Shown piece after piece: positions 40,645 through 48,464 of a DNA stretch of 64,000 bases. Source of the DNA: Bradyrhizobium sp. CB3481. GTDB lineage: Bacteria; Pseudomonadota; Alphaproteobacteria; Rhizobiales; Xanthobacteraceae. The position numbers and the translations under genes were made by a program. The notes under the pieces were generated by a model. That model had not been told where the DNA came from and ran no database searches. It saw only the letters and a program-made list of their open reading frames with translations. The stretch is from NCBI RefSeq assembly GCF_029714305.1, contig NZ_CP121647.1, positions 1,446,501 through 1,510,500 of the forward strand, written 5' to 3'. Positions within the stretch are counted from its first letter, which is position 1. Every line of letters starts with the position of its first letter.

Positions 40645-42009
40645 GTGCCGCAAAGCGAAGTTTCAGGCGTCAGCCGGACATTGGCTGAGTTGGTTGCCGC
40701 CACATCATGGGCGGATGTCGCGGCGCAGCAGCATGAGGCCAAGCGGTCGATCCTCAATTTCTTTGCCACCGCGCTCGGCTCGGCCCATGATCCGGCGGTC
40801 ACCATCGCGTTGCAAACCTTGCTGCCGTTCAGCGGCGCCGCGACTTCGACGATCATCGGCCGCGACGAGCGGCTCGACGCGATCGGGGCGGCGTTCGTCA
40901 ATGCGATCTCGGCGAACCTGCTCGATTTCGATGACACCCACCCCGAGACGATCATCCATCCCACGGCGCCGGTTGCAGCTCCCGTGCTGGCGCTCGCGGA
41001 GGCGCGCGGGCTGCACGGCCGAAACGTTCTCACCGCATTCATCCTCGGCGTGGAAGTCGAGTGCCGCATCGGCAACGCGGTTTCTCCACGGCATTACGCG
41101 TGTGGCTGGCACATCACGTCGACCTGCGGAATATTCGGCGCCGCGGCAGCCTGCGCAAAGCTGCTCGGCTTATCCGTGGACGGCATCGCCAATGCGATCG
41201 GCATCGCCGCAAGCCAATCGGCCGGCAATGTCGAGAATCTGCCGACGGCTGCCAAGAATGTCAGCGTCGGCAACGCGGCGCGGAACGGGCTGTTCGCGGC
41301 GTTGCTGGCGCAGCAGGGCTATGAGGCCGCGCCGCGGGCGATCGAGGGCCCACTCGGCTGGGCGCGCGCCATGGGCGATGATCCCGATCTGGGCCGGCTG
41401 CTCGGTGGCCTTGGCGAAACTTGGGAGATATCGAAGAACACCTACAAGCCCTATCCGGCAGGCATCGTATTTCACGCCGTGATCGATGCCTGTTTTGGGT
41501 TGCGTGACCGCATCGGTCGGATCGATCAGATCGAGGTGGTAACCGTGCGGGGGTCTGCGCTGCTACTTGCGCGCGGCGACCGGCCGGTCAGGAACGAGCG
41601 CGATGCGCGCGTCAGCATTCATCACTGCGTTGCCTGCGCCCTGCTGATCGGCACCGCTGGGGTTCCCGAATTCGCGCGCGAGACGGTGTTCCGGCCGGAT
41701 ATTGCAAAATTCCGCGAGAAGGTGCGGGCGGAGCTCGACAGCTCCATGCCCGACGGTGCTGCGCGCGTCAGCATTCGCCTGGCATCGGGAGAGGCCATCA
41801 CCGAAACCGTGATGTCCCCGCGCGGCAGCCTTGCCGATCCGCTCGGCGATCGTGATATCGAAGCCAAACTGCGCGATGGCGTGCGGACCGGCGGCAGCGA
41901 TTGGGACGCCGACCGCATTATCGAGTCCGTTTGGCGGCTTGACACTTGCGACGATATCGCCGGTGTGATGCAACGGGCGTCATCAAACAATAGTGCTCTG
42001 CAAACCTGA
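40645..42009 (+). CDS. MmgE/PrpD-family protein, copy 2
   Basis: 454 residues from GTG 40645 (AAGGA eight bases upstream; a TTG at 40597 has no site). The active-site segment is canonical here: FVNAISANLLDFDDTHPETIIHPTAPV (DFDDTH), unlike copy 1. Other family parts are WHITSTCGIFGAAAACAKLLGLSVDGIANAIGIAASQSAG and KPYPAGIVFHAVIDACFGL. Closest in pattern to the MmgE/PrpD members found with CoA-independent organic-acid pathways. First of the plus-strand set PrpD-PcaC-like-metallohydrolase; 11 bp before the next gene. Confidence 0.87.
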   Translation: MPQSEVSGVSRTLAELVAATSWADVAAQQHEAKRSILNFFATALGSAHDPAVTIALQTLLPFSGAATSTIIGRDERLDAIGAAFVNAISANLLDFDDTHPETIIHPTAPVAAPVLALAEARGLHGRNVLTAFILGVEVECRIGNAVSPRHYACGWHITSTCGIFGAAAACAKLLGLSVDGIANAIGIAASQSAGNVENLPTAAKNVSVGNAARNGLFAALLAQQGYEAAPRAIEGPLGWARAMGDDPDLGRLLGGLGETWEISKNTYKPYPAGIVFHAVIDACFGLRDRIGRIDQIEVVTVRGSALLLARGDRPVRNERDARVSIHHCVACALLIGTAGVPEFARETVFRPDIAKFREKVRAELDSSMPDGAARVSIRLASGEAITETVMSPRGSLADPLGDRDIEAKLRDGVRTGGSDWDADRIIESVWRLDTCDDIAGVMQRASSNNSALQT

Positions 42010-42020
42010 AAGGACGATCC

Positions 42021-42404
42021 ATGAGCAAGAGCGAGCTGTTCGAAAAAGGCCTCAAGGTCCGTAAAGAGGTTCTCGGAGAGGACTTCGTCAACAAGTCGAT
42101 TGCGGGCGCCGATGAGTTCACCCGCACGATGGCCGAATGGTCGACCGAGTTCTGCTGGGGTGCGCTGTGGACCCGGCCGGGCATGGACAAGCGAACCCGC
42201 AGCATCGTCAATCTGGCGATGCTCGGCGCGCTGAACCGGCCGCATGAGCTGAAGCTCCATGTCAAGGGCGCACTGAAGAACGGCCTCACCAAGGACGAGA
42301 TCAAGGAAATCCTGCTTCAAGTGGCGGTCTATTGCGGCGTCCCTGCCGGCATCGACGCCTTCCGCAACGCGCGTGAGGCATTCAACGAGGTCGAGGCCAA
42401 GTAA
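42021..42404 (+). CDS. Carboxymuconolactone decarboxylase (PcaC)-family protein, copy 2
   Basis: 127 residues, ATG 42021 with AAAGGA seven bases upstream. Single CMD domain with FEKGLKVRKEVLGEDFVNKSI, TRSIVNLAMLGALNRPHELKLHVKGALKNG and EIKEILLQVAVYCGVPAGIDAFRNAREAF. About 60% identical by eye to copy 1 at 31681-32061, including the RPHEL-x3-H segment. Being paired with a PrpD-family gene in both arms suggests the two activities act in one route. Confidence 0.87.
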   Translation: MSKSELFEKGLKVRKEVLGEDFVNKSIAGADEFTRTMAEWSTEFCWGALWTRPGMDKRTRSIVNLAMLGALNRPHELKLHVKGALKNGLTKDEIKEILLQVAVYCGVPAGIDAFRNAREAFNEVEAK

Positions 42405-42445
42405 TCGGGGCAAAGTGATCGGGCGCCGGAGCATCGGGGTATCGC

Positions 42446-43279
42446 ATGGCTGAGCCGGAATACGAACTCTTCGCCATCCGCTATGCGACCCGCGATGCGC
42501 GGCGCAGCGATCATTTCATCGGCGGTGATCCGCACGACGGGCCGATGCCGATGGATTATTTCATGTGGGTGGCGCGAGGAGGCGGGCGCACCTTCGTCAT
42601 CGACACCGGGTTCAATGCGGAGGTAGCGGCGAGGCGGAACCGGACTTTTCTGCGTTGCCCGGTGGAAACGCTCGGCGCGTTCGATATCGATGTGAATGCG
42701 GTGGAGGACGTGATCCTCACGCATCTGCACTACGACCACGCCGGCAATTTCGACCGTTTTCCGAAGGCGCGCTTCCATCTTCAGGAGCGTGAGCTGGCCT
42801 ATGCCACGGGCCGCTACATGCGCTATCCGAGGCTGTCGCATTCCTTCGAGGTCGAGGATATCTGCGGGATCGTGCGGCTCAATTACGCCCGCCGCGTCTT
42901 GTTTTATAACGGCGATGCCGAACTCGCCCCTGGCATTACGATCCACGCGGCCGGAGGCCATTCGGCCGGGCTGCAGTTCGTTCGCGTCAGGACCCGCCGG
43001 GGCTTCGTCGTACTCGCCTCCGATGTCAGCCATTTCTACGAGAACATGGCGAGCGAGCGGCCGTTCACCACAGCTCTGCATATCGGCGAGATGCTGGAAG
43101 GCTTCGAAAAATTGCTCGCGCTTGCACCGGACGAGAACCATATCGTTCCGGGGCACGACCCGCTCGTGATGAAGCTATATCCGGCCCCAAGCCGGGAGTT
43201 GGAGGGGATTGCGGTGCGGCTCGACGTCCCGCCATCCGGCGACGCGCCGGCCCGTGTGGACTATTTGCCGGTGCATTAG
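42446..43279 (+). CDS. Metallo-beta-lactamase-fold hydrolase (N-acyl-homoserine lactonase-like)
   Basis: 277 residues. The Zn ligands are in LTHLHYDHAGNFDRFPKARFHLQ (HxHxDH, about 92-97), with further metal His/Asp in GGHSAGLQFVRV and VVLASDVSHFYENM, and the last His in VPGHDPLVM. This spacing and length match the AttM/BlcC-AiiA-like subgroup that opens lactones (acyl-homoserine lactones, gamma-butyrolactone) but also other esters. In this operon, after a PcaC-like gene, a lactone intermediate of the catabolic route is a better guess than quorum quenching. The gene lies 42 bp after PcaC copy 2. Confidence 0.85.
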   Translation: MAEPEYELFAIRYATRDARRSDHFIGGDPHDGPMPMDYFMWVARGGGRTFVIDTGFNAEVAARRNRTFLRCPVETLGAFDIDVNAVEDVILTHLHYDHAGNFDRFPKARFHLQERELAYATGRYMRYPRLSHSFEVEDICGIVRLNYARRVLFYNGDAELAPGITIHAAGGHSAGLQFVRVRTRRGFVVLASDVSHFYENMASERPFTTALHIGEMLEGFEKLLALAPDENHIVPGHDPLVMKLYPAPSRELEGIAVRLDVPPSGDAPARVDYLPVH

Positions 43280-43307
43280 CAGGCGAATCCGCCAAGGCAG
43301 GCGCGTT

Positions 43308-44279
43308 CTATTTTTCCCCGGCGGCCTTTAAGATCGGCAGCAGCCGCGCGGCTTCGCTTTTGACGAGATCGGCTAGGGCTTTTGGTCCGCGGCGGCTTTG
43401 CTCCATGCTTTCGGCGCCAAGGTCTGCCAGCCGCTTTTGTACAGCTTCCTCGTTTAGTCCCTTGCTCAGCGCGTCCGCGAGCTTGTCGACGATCGCCTGC
43501 GGCGTGCCGGTTGGCACGAACACGCCGTAGAACGGCGCCATGTCGAATTGGGGCAGGCCCTGCTCGTGGGAAGTCGGCACGTCGGGCAGCAAGGGACTGC
43601 GCTTTCGGGAGGCGATCGCCAGCGCCTTGACGTTTCCTGCCTGTATTTGGCCCAACGTTCCCAGCACGGGATCGCACTCATAGTCGACCTGCCCCGCCAG
43701 CATGGCATTGAGCACCGGGGCGGTCCCGGTGAAGGGAACCATCGTTGGCTTGATGCCGATCGCCGAATGAAGCAGCAGACAGCCGATATAGGAGACCGAG
43801 CCGAGCCCGGCATGCCCGACATTGAGCTTTTCCGGGTTAGCCTTTGCGTAGGCAACAAATTCCTTGAGGTTGTTGGCAGGAAAATCCTTCCGGACGACCA
43901 GCAATTCCGGATATTCGGCGGTCAATCCAATCGGTTCAAAATCCCTTTGCGGATCGTAGCCGAGGTTTGGATAGAACGCCGGCGCCAGCGCATTGGTGCC
44001 GAGATGGCCGGACAGGATCGTATATCCATCCGCCGGCGCCCGGGCAGCGCGTATTGTTCCCGTCGTGCCGCCGGCGCCCACGACGTTCTCCACCACGAAT
44101 CTCTGACCGAGATAACGGGAGAGGATGTCAGCGACGATCCGCCCTGTGATGTCGGCCGGTCCGCCGGCGGCGAATGGAACGATAATTGTCGCCGTTCTTG
44201 TGGGATAGTCTTCGGCCCAAGCGCCGTTTATTCCGGCCATCGCCAAGAGCACAGCCGCAGCGATCAACTGTTTCGCCAA
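43308..44279 (-). CDS. TctC/Bug-family periplasmic substrate-binding protein, second copy
   Basis: 323 residues from TTG 44279, which has AGGGAGG upstream. The signal peptide is LIAAAVLLAMAGINGAWA, with cleavage before EDYPTRT. Bug hallmarks are ATIIVPFAAGGPADITGRIVADIL, ENVVGAGGTTGTIRAARAPADGYTIL and the C-terminal EEAVQKRLADLGAESMEQS. Same family as 29076-30050 but clearly diverged. It converges with the metallohydrolase gene (28-bp gap). No TctAB membrane pair is nearby for either copy. Confidence 0.9.
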   Translation of the reverse strand: MAKQLIAAAVLLAMAGINGAWAEDYPTRTATIIVPFAAGGPADITGRIVADILSRYLGQRFVVENVVGAGGTTGTIRAARAPADGYTILSGHLGTNALAPAFYPNLGYDPQRDFEPIGLTAEYPELLVVRKDFPANNLKEFVAYAKANPEKLNVGHAGLGSVSYIGCLLLHSAIGIKPTMVPFTGTAPVLNAMLAGQVDYECDPVLGTLGQIQAGNVKALAIASRKRSPLLPDVPTSHEQGLPQFDMAPFYGVFVPTGTPQAIVDKLADALSKGLNEEAVQKRLADLGAESMEQSRRGPKALADLVKSEAARLLPILKAAGEK

Positions 44280-44469
44280 TTATCGCCTCCCTGCCGTTGT
44301 TCTTTTCTGCAATCTTATGCTGGTTTCGCCGCCGGGCAAGCTGATTGGGCATCTTCGCCTATGCAGCCAGTGCGCCGGTCATGTCCGCTACAGCGCAGGG
44401 GCGTTTGCAACAGGCAGCCGGACACCACATATGGTGCATGGCGATCCACTCTACCCCTGAGAGCAAGAC

Positions 44470-45669
44470 ATGAACCCGCTGCCAAACGTCGATCCTGCCC
44501 CCGCATATTCCGACGACGACATCGTGCACTGGCTGACGAATGGCACGCGCGAGGAACGCTTCATCGACAATATCTTTGCTGAGTTGTGCATCAGGCTTCA
44601 GCGGGCAGGCATTCCGGTCAAGCGGGCGACGCTTCATTTCCTGATCCACCATCCGCAATGGCTTGGCGCCCGGATGGTATGGGCCGACGGAATGCGCGAA
44701 GCCGAGATTGCCAGAGTTGATTACGACGTCAGGGGGCGCTCGGAATATATCGGCAGTCCAGCAAACGAAATTCATGAGGGCGCTGCAGAGGTGCGCGAAA
44801 AGCTCGAACGCGATCCATCGCTCGGCCGCAAGCACGCGATCTATGACGAGATGCGGGCCAAGGGGTTGACGGATTACGTTGCATGGCCGCTGTACCATAC
44901 GCTCGGCAAGCGGCACCTCGTGACCTTTGCGACCGACCACCCCGGCGGCTTCGACGACGCGCATCTCGCGCGTTTACAAAAGCTGGTGCCGCTTCTGGCG
45001 CTGGTCAGCGAGATCCGCGTCAAGAACCGGCTGGCGCGAACGTTGCTGGAGACCTATGTCGGATCACATGCCGGTGAAATGGTGCTGGCCGGTGCCACCA
45101 GGCGCGGCAGCGGAACGACGGTGCGCGCCGCCATCATGATCTGCGATCTGCGCGACTTCACCAAAATCTCCGATAACTGGCCGCGCGACGACGTCATCGA
45201 TCTCCTGAACAGCTATTTTGATGCACTGTCGGAGCCGATCGCGAAGCATGGCGGGGAAATATTGAAATTCATCGGCGACGGCCTGCTCGCCATTTTCCCG
45301 CTCACCCAGCCGTCGGCCTGCGCAAATCTGCTGCATGCCGTTGCCGAAGCCCGTGACGCCTTGGCTGCCCTCAGCGAAAACAATGGTGCAACCGGCCGTG
45401 CCCCGCTGGATTACGGCATCGGTGTCCACATCGGCGACGTCATGTACGGCAATATCGGTTCGCGCACCCGGCTCGATTTCACCGTCATCGGTCCTGCCGT
45501 CAATATGGCCTCGCGTCTCGAAGCCCTGACCAAGCAATTGGGCAGAAAGGTGCTGCTATCCCGCGCATTCGCCGACCAGGTCCAGGGCGATTTCGATCTC
45601 GAACGCGTCGGCGAGCATCCGGTGCGGGGCTTTAGCGAACCGATCGAGCTGTTTGCGTATCACGGGTGA
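44470..45669 (+). CDS. Class III adenylate/guanylate cyclase with N-terminal sensor-like region
   Basis: 399 residues. Residues 1-~210 form an uncharacterised N-terminal region found on many rhizobial cyclases (DDDIVHWLTNGTREERFIDNIFAELCIRLQRAGIPV). The catalytic CHD domain (about 220-395) has the two metal Asp in IMICDLRDFTKIS and FIGDGLLAIFPL. The signature GIGVHIGDVMYGNIGSRTRLDFTVIGPAVNMASRLE includes the transition-state Asn/Arg set of class III adenylate cyclases. No transmembrane segment, so it is cytoplasmic and soluble. Monocistronic, with a 190-bp upstream gap (44280-44469) in which nothing definite was seen. Confidence 0.9.
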   Translation: MNPLPNVDPAPAYSDDDIVHWLTNGTREERFIDNIFAELCIRLQRAGIPVKRATLHFLIHHPQWLGARMVWADGMREAEIARVDYDVRGRSEYIGSPANEIHEGAAEVREKLERDPSLGRKHAIYDEMRAKGLTDYVAWPLYHTLGKRHLVTFATDHPGGFDDAHLARLQKLVPLLALVSEIRVKNRLARTLLETYVGSHAGEMVLAGATRRGSGTTVRAAIMICDLRDFTKISDNWPRDDVIDLLNSYFDALSEPIAKHGGEILKFIGDGLLAIFPLTQPSACANLLHAVAEARDALAALSENNGATGRAPLDYGIGVHIGDVMYGNIGSRTRLDFTVIGPAVNMASRLEALTKQLGRKVLLSRAFADQVQGDFDLERVGEHPVRGFSEPIELFAYHG

Positions 45670-45753
45670 ATAGGGTTTATCGTCGGTAGCCGACCTATGG
45701 GGCTCGGTTTGTCACGGCATCACCTCGCGCCGAATTCAGGGGGAAACGAAAGC

Positions 45754-46629
45754 ATGAGCGGCAAAGGACGTCTGCTGAGGGACAAGATGGCCGATTCCGG
45801 CCTGGTCCACATCATGGCGGCGCATAGTCCGCTCTCGGCGCGGCTCGCCGAGGAGGCCGGCTTCGACGGCATCTGGGCCTCGGGCTTCGAGCTCTCGGCG
45901 CTCTACGGCCTCGCCGATGTCAGTCTGGTTTCGATGACGCAGCATCTCGAGATGATGCGCGCGGTGGCCGACCGGGTGAACCTGCCTATCGTTGCCGACA
46001 TCGATACCGGCTTCGGCAACGCCATCAACGTGATCCATGCTGTCCAGAGTTACGAACGCGCCGGCGCCGCTGCTATCGTCATCGAGGACAAGTCGTTTCC
46101 GAAGGTGACCAGTCTGGTCGCCGACGGCCGTCAGGACCTGCTGCGGATCGAGGAGTTCCAGGGCAAGATCGAAGCCGCGTGTCAGACGCGGGCCGATGCC
46201 GGATTCCTGGTGATCGCGCGGGATGAAGCGCTGATCGCGGGATTGGGGCAGGACGAAGCGCTGAAACGCGCCGCCGCCTATGAGGAGGCCGGCGCGGACA
46301 TGATCCTGATCCACTCCAAGCAAAAGGCGCCTGACGAGGTGGAAAGCTTTGTGCGCGCATGGAAGGGCAGGGTGCCGATCGTCATCGTCCCGACTGCCTA
46401 TCCCGAGATGACGGCGGAACGCATCCGCGCGCTGGGAAAGATCAAGATGGTAATCTACGGCAACCACGCGATCCGCGCCGCCGTCACGGCGATGAAGGAT
46501 GTGTTCGCGGCCATCCTGAGGGACGGCGGTATCCAGAATGTCGACAAGAAGATCGTCTCGGTCGAAGAGATCTTCCGCTTGCAGGACATGGATCAGATGA
46601 AGATCAACGAGAAACGCTATCTGAGATGA
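45754..46629 (+). CDS. pphA: Probable phosphonopyruvate hydrolase (PEP mutase/isocitrate lyase superfamily)
   Basis: 291 residues from ATG 45754 (GGGGGAAACG upstream). A complete PEP-mutase/isocitrate-lyase barrel: LPIVADIDTGFGNAINV with the metal Asp, then the gating loop EDKSFPKVTSL at residues 111-121. PEP mutases carry Asn-Ser at the end of EDK-x5-NS. Here the Asn is Thr (Thr119), the change that, as I recall, marks Variovorax PphA (Thr118, ~290 residues), which cleaves the C-P bond of phosphonopyruvate to pyruvate and phosphate. Later segments (DGRQDLLRIEEFQGKI, ALIAGLGQDEALKRAAAYEEAGAD, VPTAYPEMTAE, IYGNHAIRAAV) also fit that enzyme. Alternatives are another 2-oxo-acid lyase or hydrolase of this superfamily. 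It follows the cyclase by 84 bp and converges with the SDR gene. Confidence 0.78.
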   Translation: MSGKGRLLRDKMADSGLVHIMAAHSPLSARLAEEAGFDGIWASGFELSALYGLADVSLVSMTQHLEMMRAVADRVNLPIVADIDTGFGNAINVIHAVQSYERAGAAAIVIEDKSFPKVTSLVADGRQDLLRIEEFQGKIEAACQTRADAGFLVIARDEALIAGLGQDEALKRAAAYEEAGADMILIHSKQKAPDEVESFVRAWKGRVPIVIVPTAYPEMTAERIRALGKIKMVIYGNHAIRAAVTAMKDVFAAILRDGGIQNVDKKIVSVEEIFRLQDMDQMKINEKRYLR

Positions 46630-46654
46630 GCAGCGAGGGGATGCAGGGCTGGCC

Positions 46655-47476
46655 TCACGCCGCCCAGCACTGTCCGCCACCGTCGACCCGCAGCACCTGC
46701 CCGGAGACGAATGCGCCCCAGGGACCTGCGAACACCTCCACGACACGCGCGACTTCGTCGACGGTGGCGATGCGGTCGAGCGTGCCTGATACGGCCATCC
46801 GGTTCTGGTCGACCGCGCGCGTGCCCATGAAGCGGCCGGTGCGGGTGTCGCCCGGTGCGATGCAGTTCACGGTGATGTCGTAGGCGCGGAGCTGATCGGC
46901 GAGGCAGCGCGTGTAATGCGTCATGCCGGCTTTCGCCACCGCATAGATCGAACCGTTGGTGCGGCCCTTGAACGCCGCGACCGAGCCGATGGTGACGATG
47001 CGGCCCTGACGGCGCACCATCATCTCCTTGGCGACCGCCTGGCAGGTCAGGATGGTCGAGAGCAGGTTGCGGTCGAGTACGGCGCGCACGTCTTCTTCGC
47101 GGATATTGACGGCGTCGTTGGGATCGGGCTTGCCGCCCCTGGCCGCGATGTCGCCGCCGGCATTGTGGACGAGGATGTCGATCGGGCCCAGTCCCCTCGT
47201 TGTCGTCTCGACCACGCGCGCGATATCGGCGCCATTTGTGAGGTCGCCAAGCACGCGGATGGTGCGCACGCCATGATCAGCCGCGACCTGTTCAGCGACG
47301 GCCGTCAACGTCGATCCCTCGCCATACTCCGCCGGTCCATGTTCGCGCATGCCATGTATCGCGACATCGGCGCCCATCGCCGCCAGCCGTTCGGCGAAAG
47401 CGCGGCCGAGCCCGCGTCCCGCGCCGGTCACCAGCGCAACCTTGCCCTGCAGCGCCCGCGCGTCGTGTTGTGCCAT
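46655..47476 (-). CDS. Short-chain dehydrogenase/reductase next to RpiR
   Basis: 273 residues from ATG 47476; a longer frame to 47554 overlaps rpiR and is not used. The classical SDR motifs are complete: TGAGRGLGRAFAERLAAMGA (about 17-36), the NNAG-type HNAGGDIA, catalytic Ser in TIGSVAAFKGRTNG, Tyr-x3-Lys in SIYAVAKAG, and the late GRFMGTRAVDQNR substrate lid. It follows rpiR by 29 bp on the same strand. The two genes converge on pphA and diverge from the HAAT operon. It may process a hydroxy/keto compound taken up by that transporter. Confidence 0.88.
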   Translation of the reverse strand: MAQHDARALQGKVALVTGAGRGLGRAFAERLAAMGADVAIHGMREHGPAEYGEGSTLTAVAEQVAADHGVRTIRVLGDLTNGADIARVVETTTRGLGPIDILVHNAGGDIAARGGKPDPNDAVNIREEDVRAVLDRNLLSTILTCQAVAKEMMVRRQGRIVTIGSVAAFKGRTNGSIYAVAKAGMTHYTRCLADQLRAYDITVNCIAPGDTRTGRFMGTRAVDQNRMAVSGTLDRIATVDEVARVVEVFAGPWGAFVSGQVLRVDGGGQCWAA

Positions 47477-47505
47477 GATGATGTTCTCCAGATTTGCGTA
47501 AGTTC

Positions 47506-48342
47506 TCAGTCGGCGGCGAGATCGAGGCCGATCGCGAGCGCCTGCACCAGGCACATTGGCGCGACCAGCGTGCGCAAGGCCGGCTCGGGCATGTCCTGAA
47601 TCTCGAAGACAACCGACGCACCCTCGACGATCGGGCTCAAGAGGCTGTCCGTGATCGATATCGCCGGCACATTGCGCGCCACCAGCTCCGGGAATAGTCG
47701 CGCGGTGTCCGGGTAATAGTTGCGGAAGCTGATCGCGACCAAGGCGTCCTCGGACGTCGCCGGATGGGATTGCTCATGGATGCTGCCCCCGGTGCCGTCC
47801 AGCAATACCACGCGGCGCCCAAGCTTTCGCAGCACATAGGCCAGATGGGTCGCAACCGGAAACGAGCCGCCGAGTCCCAGCAAATAGATGTCGCGCGCCT
47901 TGGCCAGTATCATGATGGCCGCCTCGAGCTGGCGCTCATGAGCCGATTGGCTCAACGTCACCAGGCTTGATTGGGCTTCGGCGACGAAGCGCCCCAGCAC
48001 CGCGCCGGGCTTGCGGCCGAGGACCGATTTCTCCTCGCTCTTCATGCGCGCCAGCCGCGCCTTGTAGCTCGGCGCCACGCCGGCCACGAGGCGGGTTCGA
48101 AACACTTGCTGCATCTGGGTGAAGCCGCCAAACCCCAAGGCGTGGGCGAAGCGAACGATCGCCGACGGTGGCACGCCGGATCGTTCGGCGATCTCCGCCA
48201 CGGTGCCCAATGCCACGTCGATCGGGTGATCCAGCACGAACTCGGCGATCTGCTGCAGCCGGCCCGACAGCGCGCGATGCCGCTGGGCGATCGCGCCGCG
48301 CAGCTCATCATACGTCATCGCGGTGTCGGCAGGCTTGTTCAT
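47506..48342 (-). CDS. MurR/RpiR-family transcriptional regulator
   Basis: 278 residues. The N-terminal HTH_6 domain (about 10-80) is YDELRGAIAQRHRALSGRLQQIAEFVLDHPIDVALGTVAEIAERSGVPPSAIVRFAHALGFGGFTQMQ. A C-terminal SIS phosphosugar-type domain (about 125-255) has YLLGLGGSFPVATHLAYVLRKLGRRVVLLDG and ALVAISFRNYYPDTARLFPELVA. The SIS effector is usually a phosphorylated sugar or sugar-like phosphate. It heads the rpiR-SDR unit and diverges from the HAAT operon with a palindrome in the gap, so it is the likely switch for both. Confidence 0.92.
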   Translation of the reverse strand: MNKPADTAMTYDELRGAIAQRHRALSGRLQQIAEFVLDHPIDVALGTVAEIAERSGVPPSAIVRFAHALGFGGFTQMQQVFRTRLVAGVAPSYKARLARMKSEEKSVLGRKPGAVLGRFVAEAQSSLVTLSQSAHERQLEAAIMILAKARDIYLLGLGGSFPVATHLAYVLRKLGRRVVLLDGTGGSIHEQSHPATSEDALVAISFRNYYPDTARLFPELVARNVPAISITDSLLSPIVEGASVVFEIQDMPEPALRTLVAPMCLVQALAIGLDLAAD

Positions 48343-48405
48343 GCGCCAGCTTTATCCCATCTCGGCCATTCCGCCGACTGGTTCAAATATTCCACTTTAC
48401 AGGTA

Positions 48406-48424
48406 AGAATAGAACGTTCATTCT
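48406..48424. promoter_or_regulatory. Palindrome in the rpiR/HAAT divergent region
   Basis: Core GAACGTTC (48412-48419), flanked by AGAAT (48406-48410) and ATTCT (48420-48424) with a one-base offset. A related GTTC-x3-TATTC sequence lies ~30 bp away at 48381-48392. The position between the divergent promoters and 41 bp before the binding-protein ATG fits an RpiR operator. Confidence 0.55.
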
Positions 48425-48464
48425 AAATGCCGCAACAAGAAAACGATCTGCTCGGGAGGAAGCC

